A DNA stretch of 64,000 nt, taken from NCBI GenBank assembly GCA_003254925.1, contig QANZ01005364.1, positions 62,001-126,000 of the forward strand, given 5' to 3'. A model generated the notes under the pieces. That model saw only the letters and a list, made by a program, of their open reading frames with translations, had not been told where the DNA came from and ran no database searches. How positions within the stretch are numbered: position 1 is the first letter of the stretch; the number at the start of each line of letters is the position of its first letter. This DNA comes from Chamaecrista fasciculata. Lineage: Eukaryota > Streptophyta > Magnoliopsida > Fabales > Fabaceae. A program made the position numbers and the translations under genes. Positions 1 through 11,389 of this stretch are shown in pieces.

Positions 1-113
1 TGTTAGAGTTTCCTTACCCAAAAAAATGTTATATAGTTTAAATGGATCCAGTAAGCTTCTACTGGTTTTTGTTGGGACTGACTTTAGGTTTTTCCTTATT
101 TCTTCAATCTTAG

Positions 114-1792
114 ATATCGAATAAAAATAATTCCTATGGGTAGCTACCCTCGCATCACGAATGGCAACAATACTTATGAGTTGTGAGTATTCTTCCAAGT
201 GCTATTACTGCTATCTTTTATGCAAACATTATTAAAAGCTCTTGGAGCTTTTTTTTTCCTTTGGCCATGAAAACCTGTTAGAGCTACTGAAATATGTTTA
301 TGTAGTATTTTAGTCATGCTATGGCCTTGGATCAGATTAGGGAGGTGTTCTGCGGTTGTGGTTGGTATTAAGTTATACCAAAATATATAAAAGATTATGA
401 ACAGGGTTTACACAATAAATAAAAGCTTTTGAACAGTTGAATTTGATGAAGTTTCTGCCATTGGTTTTGTTCTTGCACTTGTGAGTGACTTGTCTACTGG
501 GCTATTTTAAATGGATGTGAGGGTTTTGTAGGTTTGGACCGGTCAACTTGTTTTGGAGCACTCGCTATGACAGAGCAATGACATTGTTTTTGGCATGCTT
601 GAAGGATTTTGCGGAGTTTGCCAATTCTAAAGATCAGGAGAATAACATACCACCTGAGAAATGTTTCAAATTGCCTTATAAGTAAGTTTTATCATAATAT
701 CATGTATATTACTGGGCAGTGGATTTTATATTGGGATACCATGCGAGTGTGAAAATATATCTTAAATTTGTCTTGGGATATTGAATTTACAAATACATAG
801 GAATCTTGCATTCATCTTGAGTTAAGCAGTTGGGAAACCTTAGATGCTTTAAGTATAGGATTTCTGCTAATTACATTGGTGATGTAATAGAGGAAAGGAT
901 GTGCTTATCTAAGGAATACATGACTTTAAAAATAACAACGGAGCTAGGTGAGCACAATATGTAGATGTAATCATGGCTTGATGGACTTTAGTTCTTCAAA
1001 GAAATTAGTTTAGTAGAATCTCAACCACTCATTCTCTCATCCTTTCCATCAGAAAAGTGAGAAAGAAACTAAGCAAGAAAACTGAAGCTTCTGGTGCTTT
1101 GTTCTCAGATAGGAGAAAATTTATTGTGAATTTATGAAAAGTTATTTACATGGTGTTTCACTTATGTGAATTCAAAGTAAGCTGTGAGAGAGCCACTACG
1201 TGTAGTCTAGGTGTGAGGAGTGTGGATAGTTAATAGAAGATTTTGGTGCAGACCATTAATCTGTTGATAACATCAGTTCAAAATAAAGTTATAAGAAAGA
1301 ACAGGTATTTGAATGCTTGTCCTTCCATATGTTATACTACGTTACACTTTCACTAACATGTCTGCTGTATTAATGGGTTGCAATAAGATAAAATCATGTA
1401 TCATGTCCATATCCGCAGTTACCGTACCAAGTTTTCCTTGTAAATTTTCAAGATAGATATTATTATTATTTGAGAAGCTTGTATTCAATATGATTATTGT
1501 TTGTTTTCTGGATGAGAATGATGAATGACAAATATCATGGGGTGGTGATTTTAGAATTGACAATGACAAAGTGGAAAACTACTCCATCACTCAAAGCTTC
1601 AACAAGCAGGAAAATTGGACTAAAGCTCTCAAGTACACACTCTGCGATTTGAAATGGGCTCTCTACTGGTTTGTTGGAAACACAAATTTTCAGCCTATTT
1701 CTGCAACAGTGCCTTCACATGCTGAAGTTCCAGCTCTGGGGTCTTTGTACATGAAGCACCGTAGTGAATCTAGATCTGAATCCCGAAAGTAA
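114..1792 (+). CDS. ATG6: ATG6 / Beclin 1, C-terminal part (last three coding exons)
   Basis: Three exons join in frame: 114-182, 532-681 and 1555-1792, with GT-AG borders (donors at 183 and 682, acceptors ending at 113, 531 and 1554). The joined protein contains IIPMGSYPRI, then FGPVNLFWSTRYDRAM, then ENYSITQSFNKQENWTKAL and WALYWFVGNTNFQP, and ends at TAA 1790-1792 after a short Ser/Arg/Glu tail. These are the conserved C-terminal (BARA / evolutionarily conserved domain) blocks of plant Beclin 1. The family acts in autophagy as a regulatory subunit of the class III PI3-kinase complex with VPS34 and VPS15, making PI3P on membranes. The 5' part of the gene lies left of the window, and bases 1-113 are intron. 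Every phase matches and there is no internal stop, so the gene looks intact here. Family identification rests on remembered conserved motifs. Confidence 0.93.
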
Positions 1793-2361
1793 TATAAGCT
1801 AGTATTGAAGCTAAACATAAATGTGTGTACATAGCAATACGTAGTCTTTAGCAGTTACATACTTACTACTATTTTGTGTACTGTTTCACGATTCCTAGCT
1901 ATGTGAAGTATCCAAAGTTCAATTGCATATATGCTGCTTTATTCAGTGTTTATGGTGTATTTTGTTAGGATTAAAACCCTATTTTGGTCTTTCTAATTAT
2001 TATTGTTATTTTTAATTATTTTTATTTTATATGTATAAGTAGGTAAAAGGAGAAAAAAATTATTTTTTGATTATAAATTAGAGATAATCAATTTTTCTTT
2101 TACAGAGTGAATTTTGTTTTAAACTAATGGTAGAACAAATGTAAAAGTTAAAAAAGAATAAAAAAAATAGGAGCAAGATTCAAATACTCAGATTAAGATT
2201 ACTATTGCTGAAATTGCAAAACAAAACAAAATTTCAAATTACCACGCAATTATCGATTTATTCAATTTCCCATTCATTTAGTTGATTCAGCAGCATTTTG
2301 AAACATTTTAACAGATTCCATAAAAAAAACTCTACAAGAATAAGACTAAGATCTTGCACCA
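1793..2361. other. 3' flank of ATG6, AT-rich spacer
   Basis: This follows the ATG6 stop codon and should hold its 3' UTR and polyadenylation region, but no single clear AATAAA-type signal stands out. From about 1975 there is a 'CCTATTTTGGTC' stretch like the termini of the foldback elements seen later, possibly an old remnant. No gene is visible. Confidence 0.4.
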
Positions 2362-2697
2362 TTATTCTTCGGTCGCCGCTTCCCCTGAATTAGTGTTCTC
2401 TTTCTCTTTCGTCTCTTCCATTAGAGTTGTCTCTTGATCCATATAGCCCTCATTCAGCTCATTGAGAGCTGTCTCTGGATTAGTGCTCTTTTCTGTCTCT
2501 TTCATTAGAGATGTCTCTAGATCTTTGGAGCTCTTAATTGTCTCCAATGACTTCTCCAGGACTTTAAGGGAGTTCAGAGTGATTAGTGACACAGTGATAG
2601 TAATCGAAAATCCAAACAACAAAACCGAAAGATTTATAGATTCGTAAAAAAATCTAATAGAGTTTTCAATATACTGCAACACCGGAGTAGTCATCAA
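2362..2697 (-). CDS. hypothetical small single-pass membrane protein, 111 aa
   Basis: An uninterrupted minus-strand ORF starts with Met-Met at 2697. A hydrophobic stretch at about residues 22-44 (LSVLLFGFSITITVSLI) could be one membrane helix. It is followed by a charged, Glu/Lys/Thr-rich tail that repeats motifs such as 'SLMKETE' and 'TLMEETKEKE'. I do not recognise the family. Composition is more protein-like than most AT-rich ORFs here, and it lies 570 bases from a real gene in convergent orientation. No TATA box or intron could be firmly assigned. It may be a real orphan gene or chance; transcript data would decide. Confidence 0.35.
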   Translation of the reverse strand: MMTTPVLQYIENSIRFFYESINLSVLLFGFSITITVSLITLNSLKVLEKSLETIKSSKDLETSLMKETEKSTNPETALNELNEGYMDQETTLMEETKEKENTNSGEAATEE

Positions 2698-2736
2698 TAT
2701 TTAATGCGATAACAGTATTGAAACTAGTTGAGTTAA

Positions 2737-2915
2737 GTTAAGTTCATTTATAAGGTTAATTCAATATTTCATTTAGTTAGCGGCCCCTTACCATTAGTTA
2801 AGTTCATTTATAGTGTTAATTCAATAGTTCATTTAGTTAGCCACCCTTAGAGTTAGTTAAGTTTGTTTATTGGGTTAATTTATAATTGCTTGTTTAGTTA
2901 GCCATCTTGTGTAGT
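2737..2915. repeat. tandem repeat, about 60-bp unit, three diverged copies
   Basis: Units begin at 2737, 2797 and 2856 with GTTAAGTT(C/T)(A/G)TTTAT and contain TTTAGTTAGC about 40 bases later. The first two copies are close to each other and the third is more diverged. The array lies just upstream of the 2697 ORF start, so it would be in that ORF's promoter region if the ORF is real. Confidence 0.8.
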
Positions 2916-3189
2916 TTAGATAATTAAAATAGACACATTTAAGAAGTTTAATTAATTAATGTTTTAAATACATAATTAGTTATCACAGTTGTAATGGTAA
3001 TGAAGTCAATTGCAATTTGGCATTAGTCTTTGATTATGCGGACTCACTAATGTATTCTAAGTAAAATATAAATATATAATCTCATCAAATATATATAGTT
3101 GGCAAATGACTTTTTTTTTTCCGTAATGTTGACAAATGACTTTTAATTCATGCAATATATACCCAATCAATTTGTTAATATAGACAAAT

Positions 3190-4296
3190 ATTTAAATGAT
3201 AATATTTGGGCTCCAAAGTGGAAACTTTTTGGCCCAAAAAGAAAAGTCCAAACTTTGCTTCAAATGTTTTTTTTTTGTCACAAAATCTACTTCTATCGCT
3301 GTTTCGAAAAAAATCGCTCTGCTAGGGTTTCGCTTCTCTTATGCCCCTTTGAGGGGCTGTTGGTGGGTGGCCTCCATGGCGCCTCCGGTGGCGGCTTCGG
3401 CTTCATCTTTGGCGGCGGCTCCGGATTCATCACCAACGGTCCCTCCTTTCTCTGGTTTTCTCTGTTTTGTCTTTTGAGGGTGGTGGAAACGGAAGGGGGG
3501 AGCTTTGGATGGGTTTTCATTCTATGTTCCATTTTTTTGGTGACATAGTTTTGAAACCTTTCACTCTCCCCTTTGGCTTTCCTCACCTCTTAGTCTCCCT
3601 TTCACTAGGGAAGGTTTCTCTTTTTATTGTCTGTTCTTTTCTTTTTGTTTGGTTGTACAATTTTCGGCCAGATCTATAGCTTTTGAAGAAGGCTTTGTTA
3701 TCCGTCTGGTTGAGAGTTGGTATGGTTTTTGTTTGGGTAGATTATTTTCTTCATCCCTTGTGTGTTGCTTGGGTGAAAATTCTCTGCCTAGAAGTGGGTT
3801 GTATATATCTGTTTCTGGCTTGGAGGTTAGCGGCAAAATCATCAATTTTCGGCCGATAGTAGCCTACTTCGTTTCCAGCCTCTGTTCGCGGGTTCATGCT
3901 TGATGCTCCCATCCGGTGTGTTTCCGGGTGGTTTTTCTTCACGGCGGCTGGTTCTTGATCTGCAAGTGGAGCTCAAACAAAGAAGAAAACGGGTTAAGAA
4001 GATTTATCTCTCTGAGAGGGATGAGGGGTGTGTTGCCTCTTGAATTATCTTCCAAGTTTTCCTTATCTTTTCTAGATACTTTGTAGATCTGACTGTATAG
4101 GAGATCTGGATCTTATTTTCAGTCTTAGGTGTGTTTCCTAGGATTTTCTTTCCTCTCCTATACTATTGTATTCTGATCTGATGAGCGTAAGGTTGTGTTC
4201 AAACTGTTAGATCTCTGCCTTACTATGTCTCTCAGTTGTTGTATGGCCTTGTGCCATTTTCTCATCAATGGATATTTGATTCTGACAAAAAAAAAA
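3190..4296 (+). mobile_element. candidate internally deleted LINE or retroposed transcript with poly(A)
   Basis: From about 3290 the sequence turns GC-richer and 5'-UTR-like, with an ATG-led Ala/Pro/Ser-rich stretch (MAPPVAASASS, ATG at 3376) that stops after 33 codons. It runs on without a gene and ends in a transcript-like 3' sequence (CCATTTTCTCATCAATGGAT) followed by a ten-A tail at 4287-4296. A 5' leader plus a 3' tail with no pol ORF suggests a LINE lacking its middle, or a retroposed RNA. I found no convincing TSD, and the left border is uncertain. Confidence 0.35.
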
Positions 4297-4862
4297 GAAG
4301 AAGGCTAAAAGCAGACCGCATCACCAAAACTGAACGCTGGCCTACCTAAAAACGTTGGGATCCACGTCGGTTTGGCTGTTTGAGATTGAGCTTCAGTAGT
4401 TTTATTTGATTGGTCCACATGTATTTTGATGCTACGTGTTTGTGTTATAGGCGATTACATCTGATTTAGCTGCTGCGTTGTCAATGTTGCTAAATCACGT
4501 CACCCAAAAAGATTAGCTTTCTATCTGCTTATTGCTCACGTGCTGTGGGGTTTCTATAGCAATCATTACCTTCTCACCAATGGTTGTTGATATTTTCTGA
4601 TACTAGACATTGTTTTAATAATTATACTCTCATCTGATTTAATAATAGCAATTTGAAATGTAGTATTGAAATATTTTATTATGTAAATTAAATGCTTGAA
4701 TGACATTTGTTCAATCCTACTCGGTTGATTATAGAAGCCACCTTTCGTGAGTAGTAAGTAATTATCATTTCACCTTGACAATAAATTTATGCAGAGAACT
4801 TCACGTTTCTTTAAATGTTGTTGAAGGCGGGATTTTCAAATTTCCTTACCCCTTAGTTACTC
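4297..4862. other. spacer upstream of RPA-like gene
   Basis: No ORF or clear element. It should include the promoter of the downstream RPA-like gene, with a TATA box at its right end. Confidence 0.4.
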
Positions 4863-4870
4863 TATAAATA
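4863..4870 (+). promoter_or_regulatory. TATA box of the RPA-like gene
   Basis: TATAAATA lies 81 bases before the first in-frame ATG (4951). An acceptor-like CAG just before the ATG suggests an intron in the 5' UTR. Position and sequence fit a plant core promoter. Confidence 0.45.
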
Positions 4871-4950
4871 GTACCATAAGTTTCGAGTTTTGTATATACG
4901 AATTTGGTTGAACAGTTTATATAATTTGGTTTTCTTACAGTCCTTTCTCC

Positions 4951-5868
4951 ATGTCTAAGCAGCTTGATGCCCTGCATGCCATTTCTCCCGCTCGCGAGGA
5001 CTTCTATATAAAAGTTCGGGTGATTCGTTTATGGAGCGTTCCTCCGTATGGGAGGGACCCTAACAATGATTCTGAAGACAGTATTGACATGGTTCTATGT
5101 GATCGTGATGTATGTTATATATCGCTTTTTTTTGTTTGTTGTCCATGGTTGTTATATTTTGCTCATTATAGTACTTATTGCTTTTTGTCTCTGTTGTTTA
5201 TTTTATAGAAGGACAAGATTCAAGCTACCATTTGTCCTGCTTTCATGAAAAAGTTTAAGGGTATCCTGAATGAGGGTTGTGTATATTTTATAAGGCAGTT
5301 CACTGTTGTAAAATGTTACTCTAAGTTTAGACCAACAACTCACGTCTACAAGATCATGTTTCAATATAGTACGAGAGTGATAAAAGCAATGGAGGACCCT
5401 GCTATTCACCCATATGGTTTTGATATTGTTCCCTTCTCTTACCTCTCAGACAAAGATACATATCACAAATATTTAGTTGGTTGGTAGATTTTGTTTGTTT
5501 GTTTGTTTGTTTTTTTGTTTTTTTGTTTTTTGTTTTTTGTTTTTTTGTTTTTTTTTTCTGTTGACGGAACTATCTGATATTTTTTTTTTGTTGATATTTT
5601 GCAATATTTTCATTTCCAGATGTGATAGGAAAGATGTCATCTATACAAGAGATGCAGAACGTTGAATATGAAGGTTAGATGCAGAAGCGGTTGTTGCTTG
5701 ACATTGTAGATAAAGAGTATATTACTTTTCAATATTCCCCTTTACAATGATTTCAATCGGATAAACTGTTAAGACTGATTATTACTGTTTGTTACTGATA
5801 GTTCTAATCGTGTTGGAGTATGCATGTGGGGAAAGTACGCTGAGCTGATCCAAGATTTTATGAAGAAG
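4951..5868 (+). pseudogene. RPA1-like (replication protein A 70-kDa-type) OB-fold gene, broken
   Basis: Four exons can be joined: 4951-5109, 5209-5479, 5620-5716 and 5802-5868. The product starts MSKQLDALHAISPARED and has IKVRVIRLWSVP, then IQATICPAFMKKF, GCVYFIRQFTVV, YLV-DVIGKM and NRVGVCMWGKYAEL. These match the first OB fold and the start of the second in plant RPA1-like proteins (single-strand DNA binding). Two faults are visible. An in-frame TAG at 5676-5678 separates EYEG from MQKRLLLDIVD, where the family usually continues. Also, homology stops dead at 5868 after FMKK, where a sequence with LTR features begins. All splice phases agree apart from the stop. It may be a host paralogue killed by the insertion, or a fragment moved by a transposon, since RPA-like genes are known cargo of plant Helitrons. 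Expression of a truncated protein is possible. Confidence 0.8.
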
Positions 5869-6863
5869 TGATGCGACACCCGTCGTAAGGTGTCAGCGGA
5901 TCAAATTTAATTATACTCGAGCCTCGCAAGTATAAATATATTTATTAGAATATAGTATAGATGCTCACCCAAGGTCGAACTCTCGCGGAACTCAATGTGA
6001 TGAGGCTAAGAGAATTGTGACGAAGACTATAACTTCTATTCTTGAGGGTTGTCACGATTTAATATATATTAATGAGTCAAAACAATACTTGAGAGAAAAC
6101 CCTAGAGATGGACTATCATAGTTCGTTCATCATAAAGACTAGATAACAAATATGCATTTACTTTTCTATGTTAGAACATGCATTTAAACTATAAACACAA
6201 TCAATCAAACAATAGAGAGGATACAAGTTAGGATTGGTAACTCATCCAAGACTGGATTCATGAGCTATTTGCCAAAGCTCTTCGGGGCAATCTATATTAT
6301 TGCCAAATTGGAACAATAAACAAACATATATATATATATATATATATATCAATGGCGCTCCTAATATGTAAATAAGATATTGTAAACCACTCTTTAGCAA
6401 ACCCTAAAGAGCTACTTCGTTAATCGTGAGAGAGGCAGACTCCGGGAATGCCAAGGTCCCATTACTTTAACAAAATATGATCTACTACTTATATATAACA
6501 AACTTTAACAAGTACACTTGAAAGAGTTAGTCATACCTCATAAATGCAACATCAACATCTGAACTTAACAACGAAACATGGTGAACTCAAGTCACATCCT
6601 TGAGGTATTCCTCAAGTATCTATCTATTTAGTTACTCATGCTCAAAGATGAGAACTATTCTAAACTAAAGAGAATTGGAGCGATCTGGAATTTGCTTTGA
6701 GTGTGGAATGACGACTTCTATTTATAGTGTGAAGTAGTGTGCTTGATCCGCAAGTCAAGGGGAGAATTTTGCCTTTGGGCCGTGGGTTGCGCCGGCGGCC
6801 CAACACAACGGCGCAGCGAAATATCTGCGATATTTCGATTATATCTTCGTATCTTGAATCGTG
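5869..6863 (-). mobile_element. LTR, probably of a gypsy-like retroelement (minus orientation)
   Basis: It begins with TG at 5869 directly after the RPA-like coding sequence and shows a short GACACC/GGTGTC hairpin at its edge. Read on the minus strand it has a TATA box (ACTATAAATA, plus positions 6719-6728) followed by a long leader-like stretch, as an LTR would. It may be the 3' LTR of the gag-protease element at 11188-14309 in the same orientation, separated from it by copia LTRs. The partner LTR was not found, so this is inference. An (AT)n microsatellite lies at about 6330-6350. Confidence 0.45.
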
Positions 6864-9152
6864 TGTTGGAGATTATAGAGCCAGCGCAGTGGAAAAAAGG
6901 TAAAATTACAATTTTTATAATCTCCTCCAAAGGATCCACTACTTGTGTTTATATCAGAGAGAAAAGACGTTTACCTAAATCAGACAGTTGCTTGAAAGAT
7001 TGCAATTCTAAGAAGTCCACAGACTCGTGTCCTTCCTCTGCCGGTGATCCACACGAACAGTTTGGCAGATACTCAGGTGCTAGCCTCCAATCTCTTCTTC
7101 AAGAGATTATGGAACCAATCTACAAATCTTGATACTTCAAGAACACTTCTTGAAATATTCAAGAACCAAAGTGGCGCACCAATACTCAGGAGATAAGCAC
7201 CCTCCCAAGAACCAATTTCTTGGCGCCTATCTCTCTTTCTCACACAAATCGCCTCTTAGCCCTAGGATTAGGGTTAGGTCGAATTTTTCCTCTCTCTCAT
7301 CTTGAGATATGCAACTTTGTGTGTGTATTTATAGAGTCTAACTCTTGAAATTAGGGAATTACTAAATCTTGATTATAAAATTACATTAATATTATAATTC
7401 AAGATTAAAAGGCAATCTTAATTTAAATTTCAAGATCATATCTTGAACTCCAAATCTTGAAAGCTCACTTCCCATTGGTTGGAATGAGTCAAGAGGATTT
7501 GAATTCTTAATTAAAATATTACATTAATATCTTAATTTAAAATTCAAAATGCATTCTTGAAATTCAAAATTCATGATCAAATCTTGCATTTGAATCTCCA
7601 AGATTTCGCCCCCTTCCTTGTGATTTTATAGGAATTTAATAAATAAGAAAACAATCCTAACTCTTAGGAAGTTATAACCAACTTATTAATCCCCTTAACA
7701 AATTGAATTAAAATATTACCCTAATATCTTAATTCAAATTTAAATCTTTAATTCAAATTAACAAAATCATATTTCATTAATTAAATTCAAGTATGAGGCG
7801 TCACCTCATCTTATTCTTCAATATTGGAGAATTTAATAAATCAATAATCCCCTAACTCTTAGGAGATTTAGTCAATTCATTATCTCCTAATATACTAAAC
7901 AAGAATTCAATTGTAAATAGATTAATCAAATTAACTATTTAACAATTAATATATTTAAACTTGTCTAACAAATTTAAATAATACAAATGTAGATTTTATT
8001 TAAGACAAGACTTTATGTCCTTAGACATTCAACTATGTCTTAAATCGTGTCACTAAAGTGACTCACGAGTTAACTCTAATTCGTGTCCCATTACAGTATC
8101 TTGGTCCTGCTCATGTGTGACCCAGCAGGCCTCACGTGAAATTGGCAGCAAGCCATCTCTATGACTCACAAGTCGAGAGCGGACTCTAGCAAGCCATCAC
8201 GACTACCCAAAACACGTGAGTTATCGTTTTAACATAAACGACTTAACCTTAGTACCACCTTGTCATAATCCCTATTGTCACACGATATTTTGGTCATGGA
8301 TAAGGCATGGGAAAGTCATCCTTGTAATCCAAACCATAACTTTCTCGATTCCTTGAGTTAGTCCCATTACCCTGTGTGGCCACACATTCCTTGGACAAAC
8401 TCATCGAGGGGCCCAGTCAAATATCTCTCATCTTAATGAGGGACAAAATTCCTTATTGGTCAACCACATTGCTCAGCACGGCAAACAACTAAACCCGTAC
8501 CTAGCCTGTATGGCTACCCTGTTACGGGCAACGTTGGACTAGGCCAAAGTTTAGCATCTACAACGCCAGAATAATGAAGACCTCAGGTCTAAGGGCATCG
8601 TGACAGGTGTACATGAGAGGCTAGCTCATGACTAAACCCATGCAGGACTCTCCGGGTCGGTCCAGCAACTTGTAACCCATTATATAATTGCACCATGACT
8701 CTCGAGAAGCATCACATGCATGTATCTCTATACACCGAAGTCATGCTGGTCTTAGTTCATTCACGTTCCCACGTGAATAATTGACCAGAGTGAATATGTG
8801 GGACTTCTATCTACATTCTTGAACTTCAAGAACAATTCTCGAATTCAAGACAAGTGGCGCCTCAATTCAAGAACCCTTTCTTGAATTCACACAAGCCTAA
8901 AGTGGATTAGGGTTTTTGGTCAATTTCTCTCTCTCCAAGGAAGAAGTCGACTTGCCCTCTTTCTCTCTCCAAACTAGGGTTGCGTTTTCTCTCTCTCTCT
9001 CTCTCTCTCTCTCAAGAAGATGAAAATCGAATTTTCCTCTTATGAAAGCTAGCATGCCAAAGTCAACTTTGGCTCCTCTATTTATAGAGTTTGGAGTTTG
9101 ATAATTATAATTATAATTATCAATTATAAAATTATGAGATTACAATTAATAA
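6864..9152 (-). mobile_element. copia-type LTR mosaic, minus orientation
   Basis: Left edge TGTTGGAGATTAT is the inverted LTR end (..CTCCAACA on the minus strand). About 6885-7560 is the reverse complement of the plus-strand LTR at 38385-39102, including the TATA box (plus 'GTATTTATAGAGT' near 7330) and the R/U5 leader. About 8020-8830 is a direct repeat of 10265-11040 (U3-like). A second, diverged TATA/leader copy lies at 8815-9152 with a (CT)n run at about 8990-9014, so at least two LTRs are fused. No coding sequence is present. Confidence 0.7.
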
Positions 9153-9303
9153 TTGTTGGAGATTGTGCCCTAGGGCCAATCATTTTATAGATATGTTGAG
9201 AACATATCAATTAATTTATGGAGATAAATTAATGGTTATCATATTATTAGCATGTTTACTATGATAACAATCCGTGATTAATTATGAGATAATTAATCTA
9301 AAC
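9153..9303 (+). mobile_element. start of a plus-oriented copia LTR, running into the gap
   Basis: It begins TGTTGGAGATTGTGCCC, and its roughly 150 bases match the reverse complement of 11037-11187. It therefore looks like the 5' edge of another LTR of the same family in opposite orientation, cut by the run of Ns. Confidence 0.65.
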
Positions 9304-10264
9304 NNNNNNNNNNNNNNNNNNNNNNNNNNNNNNNNNNNNNNNNNNNNNNNNNNNNNNNNNNNNNNNNNNNNNNNNNNNNNNNNNNNNNNNNNNNNNNNNN
9401 NNNNNNNNNNNNNNNNNNNNNNNNNNNNNNNNNNNNNNNNNNNNNNNNNNNNNNNNNNNNNNNNNNNNNNNNNNNNNNNNNNNNNNNNNNNNNNNNNNNN
9501 NNNNNNNNNNNNNNNNNNNNNNNNNNNNNNNNNNNNNNNNNNNNNNNNNNNNNNNNNNNNNNNNNNNNNNNNNNNNNNNNNNNNNNNNNNNNNNNNNNNN
9601 NNNNNNNNNNNNNNNNNNNNNNNNNNNNNNNNNNNNNNNNNNNNNNNNNNNNNNNNNNNNNNNNNNNNNNNNNNNNNNNNNNNNNNNNNNNNNNNNNNNN
9701 NNNNNNNNNNNNNNNNNNNNNNNNNNNNNNNNNNNNNNNNNNNNNNNNNNNNNNNNNNNNNNNNNNNNNNNNNNNNNNNNNNNNNNNNNNNNNNNNNNNN
9801 NNNNNNNNNNNNNNNNNNNNNNNNNNNNNNNNNNNNNNNNNNNNNNNNNNNNNNNNNNNNNNNNNNNNNNNNNNNNNNNNNNNNNNNNNNNNNNNNNNNN
9901 NNNNNNNNNNNNNNNNNNNNNNNNNNNNNNNNNNNNNNNNNNNNNNNNNNNNNNNNNNNNNNNNNNNNNNNNNNNNNNNNNNNNNNNNNNNNNNNNNNNN
10001 NNNNNNNNNNNNNNNNNNNNNNNNNNNNNNNNNNNNNNNNNNNNNNNNNNNNNNNNNNNNNNNNNNNNNNNNNNNNNNNNNNNNNNNNNNNNNNNNNNNN
10101 NNNNNNNNNNNNNNNNNNNNNNNNNNNNNNNNNNNNNNNNNNNNNNNNNNNNNNNNNNNNNNNNNNNNNNNNNNNNNNNNNNNNNNNNNNNNNNNNNNNN
10201 NNNNNNNNNNNNNNNNNNNNNNNNNNNNNNNNNNNNNNNNNNNNNNNNNNNNNNNNNNNNNNNN
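9304..10264. other. assembly gap (961 Ns)
   Basis: Unread bases flanked by LTR sequence in opposing orientations. The true gap size and content are unknown, and it may hide a much larger internal retroelement region. Confidence 1.
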
Positions 10265-11187
10265 TAAGACATTCAACTATGTCTTAAACCGTGTCACTAA
10301 AGTGACCCACGAATTAACCCTAATTCGTGTCCCAGTGCGGCATCTTGATCCTGCTCATGTGTGACTCAGCAGGCCTCACGTGAAGTTGGCAGCAAGTCAT
10401 CTTTATGACTCACAAGTCGAGAGAGGACTCTAGCAAGCCATCACGACTACCCAAAACACACGAGTTATCGCTTTAACGCCAAAACGACATAACCTAAGTA
10501 ACATCTTGATATGATCCCTATTGTCACACGATATCTTGGTTCTGGATAAGGCACGGGAAAGTCATCCTTAATCCAAACCACAACTTTCTCGATTTCCTGA
10601 GTTAGTCCCATTTCCTTGTATGGCCATACATTCCTTGGACAGACTCATCAAGGCGCCAGTTAGATATCTCTCATCTTTAATGAGGGACAAAATCCCATCT
10701 TGGTCAACCACATTTCTCAGCTCTGCAATCAACCAAACTCGTACCTAGCCTGTATGGCTACCCTGCTACGGGCAACGTTGGACTAGGCCAAAGTTCGACA
10801 ACTACAATGCCGGAATAGTCAAGACCTCAGGTCTAAGGGCATCTTGTCAAGAGTACAAGAGAGACTCGCTTATGACTAAACCCATGCAGGACTCTCCGGG
10901 TCGGTCCAGCAACTTGTAACCCCTTACATAATTGCACCATGACTCTCGTTAAGCATCTAGTGCATGTATCTCCATACACCGAGGTCATGCTGGTCTTGGT
11001 TTATTCTCGCTCCCACGAGGACAATCGACCAGGGACGGATTTAGATTAATTATCACATAATTAATCAAGGACGCTATCATAGTAAACATGCTAATAATAT
11101 GATAACAACATGATTTATCTTCCATAAATCAATCAAAATGTTCAAAACATTTACATAAAATAATTGGCCCTAGGGCACAATCTCCAA
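10265..11187 (-). mobile_element. start (U3) of a minus-oriented copia LTR
   Basis: The right edge GGGCACAATCTCCAACA at 11187 is the LTR terminus in minus orientation. About 10265-11040 repeats 8020-8830 in the same order and orientation, with scattered substitutions. The body continues into the Ns. No TSD pairs with the 6864 or 9153 edges (flanks TCGTG, ATAAT and TTGGG). Confidence 0.7.
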
Positions 11188-11389
11188 CATTGGGATAACC
11201 CTCTTCTTCCCCCACACTTACGCAGAAACTGTGTAAGTGGGAAAAAGGCATCGCGGAACATCTTTAGGGTGGCCTGAAGGTTTCGTGGCGGATTTTTACG
11301 AAGTATCCACCTAATCTTCGCTTGGCAGAGATCCTTTGTCCACATCGGTTGCCATCCTAGTCCTTGAAGAGTGTGGCTCGGATAGGGTT

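Noticed and set aside
2737..2915. CRISPR-like repeat array
   Set aside because: Repeats are contiguous 60-bp tandem units without unique spacers in a plant genome.
3293..3586. Pro-rich minus-strand frame of 97 codons
   Set aside because: It is antisense to a GC-rich leader with Gly/Ala codon repeats; no family or start context supports it.
5477..5665. Phe-rich plus-strand frame
   Set aside because: It translates a T-rich intron tract (TTTTTGTTTTT) of the RPA-like gene.
4951..5868. RPA-like gene as cargo of a Helitron
   Set aside because: No TC start or hairpin-CTRR end was found around it. The GACACC hairpin at 5874 is inside the LTR edge and is not followed by CTRR.
9274..10287. Long open frames across 9274-10287 on both strands
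   Set aside because: They consist of unread Ns, so there is no sequence to support them.
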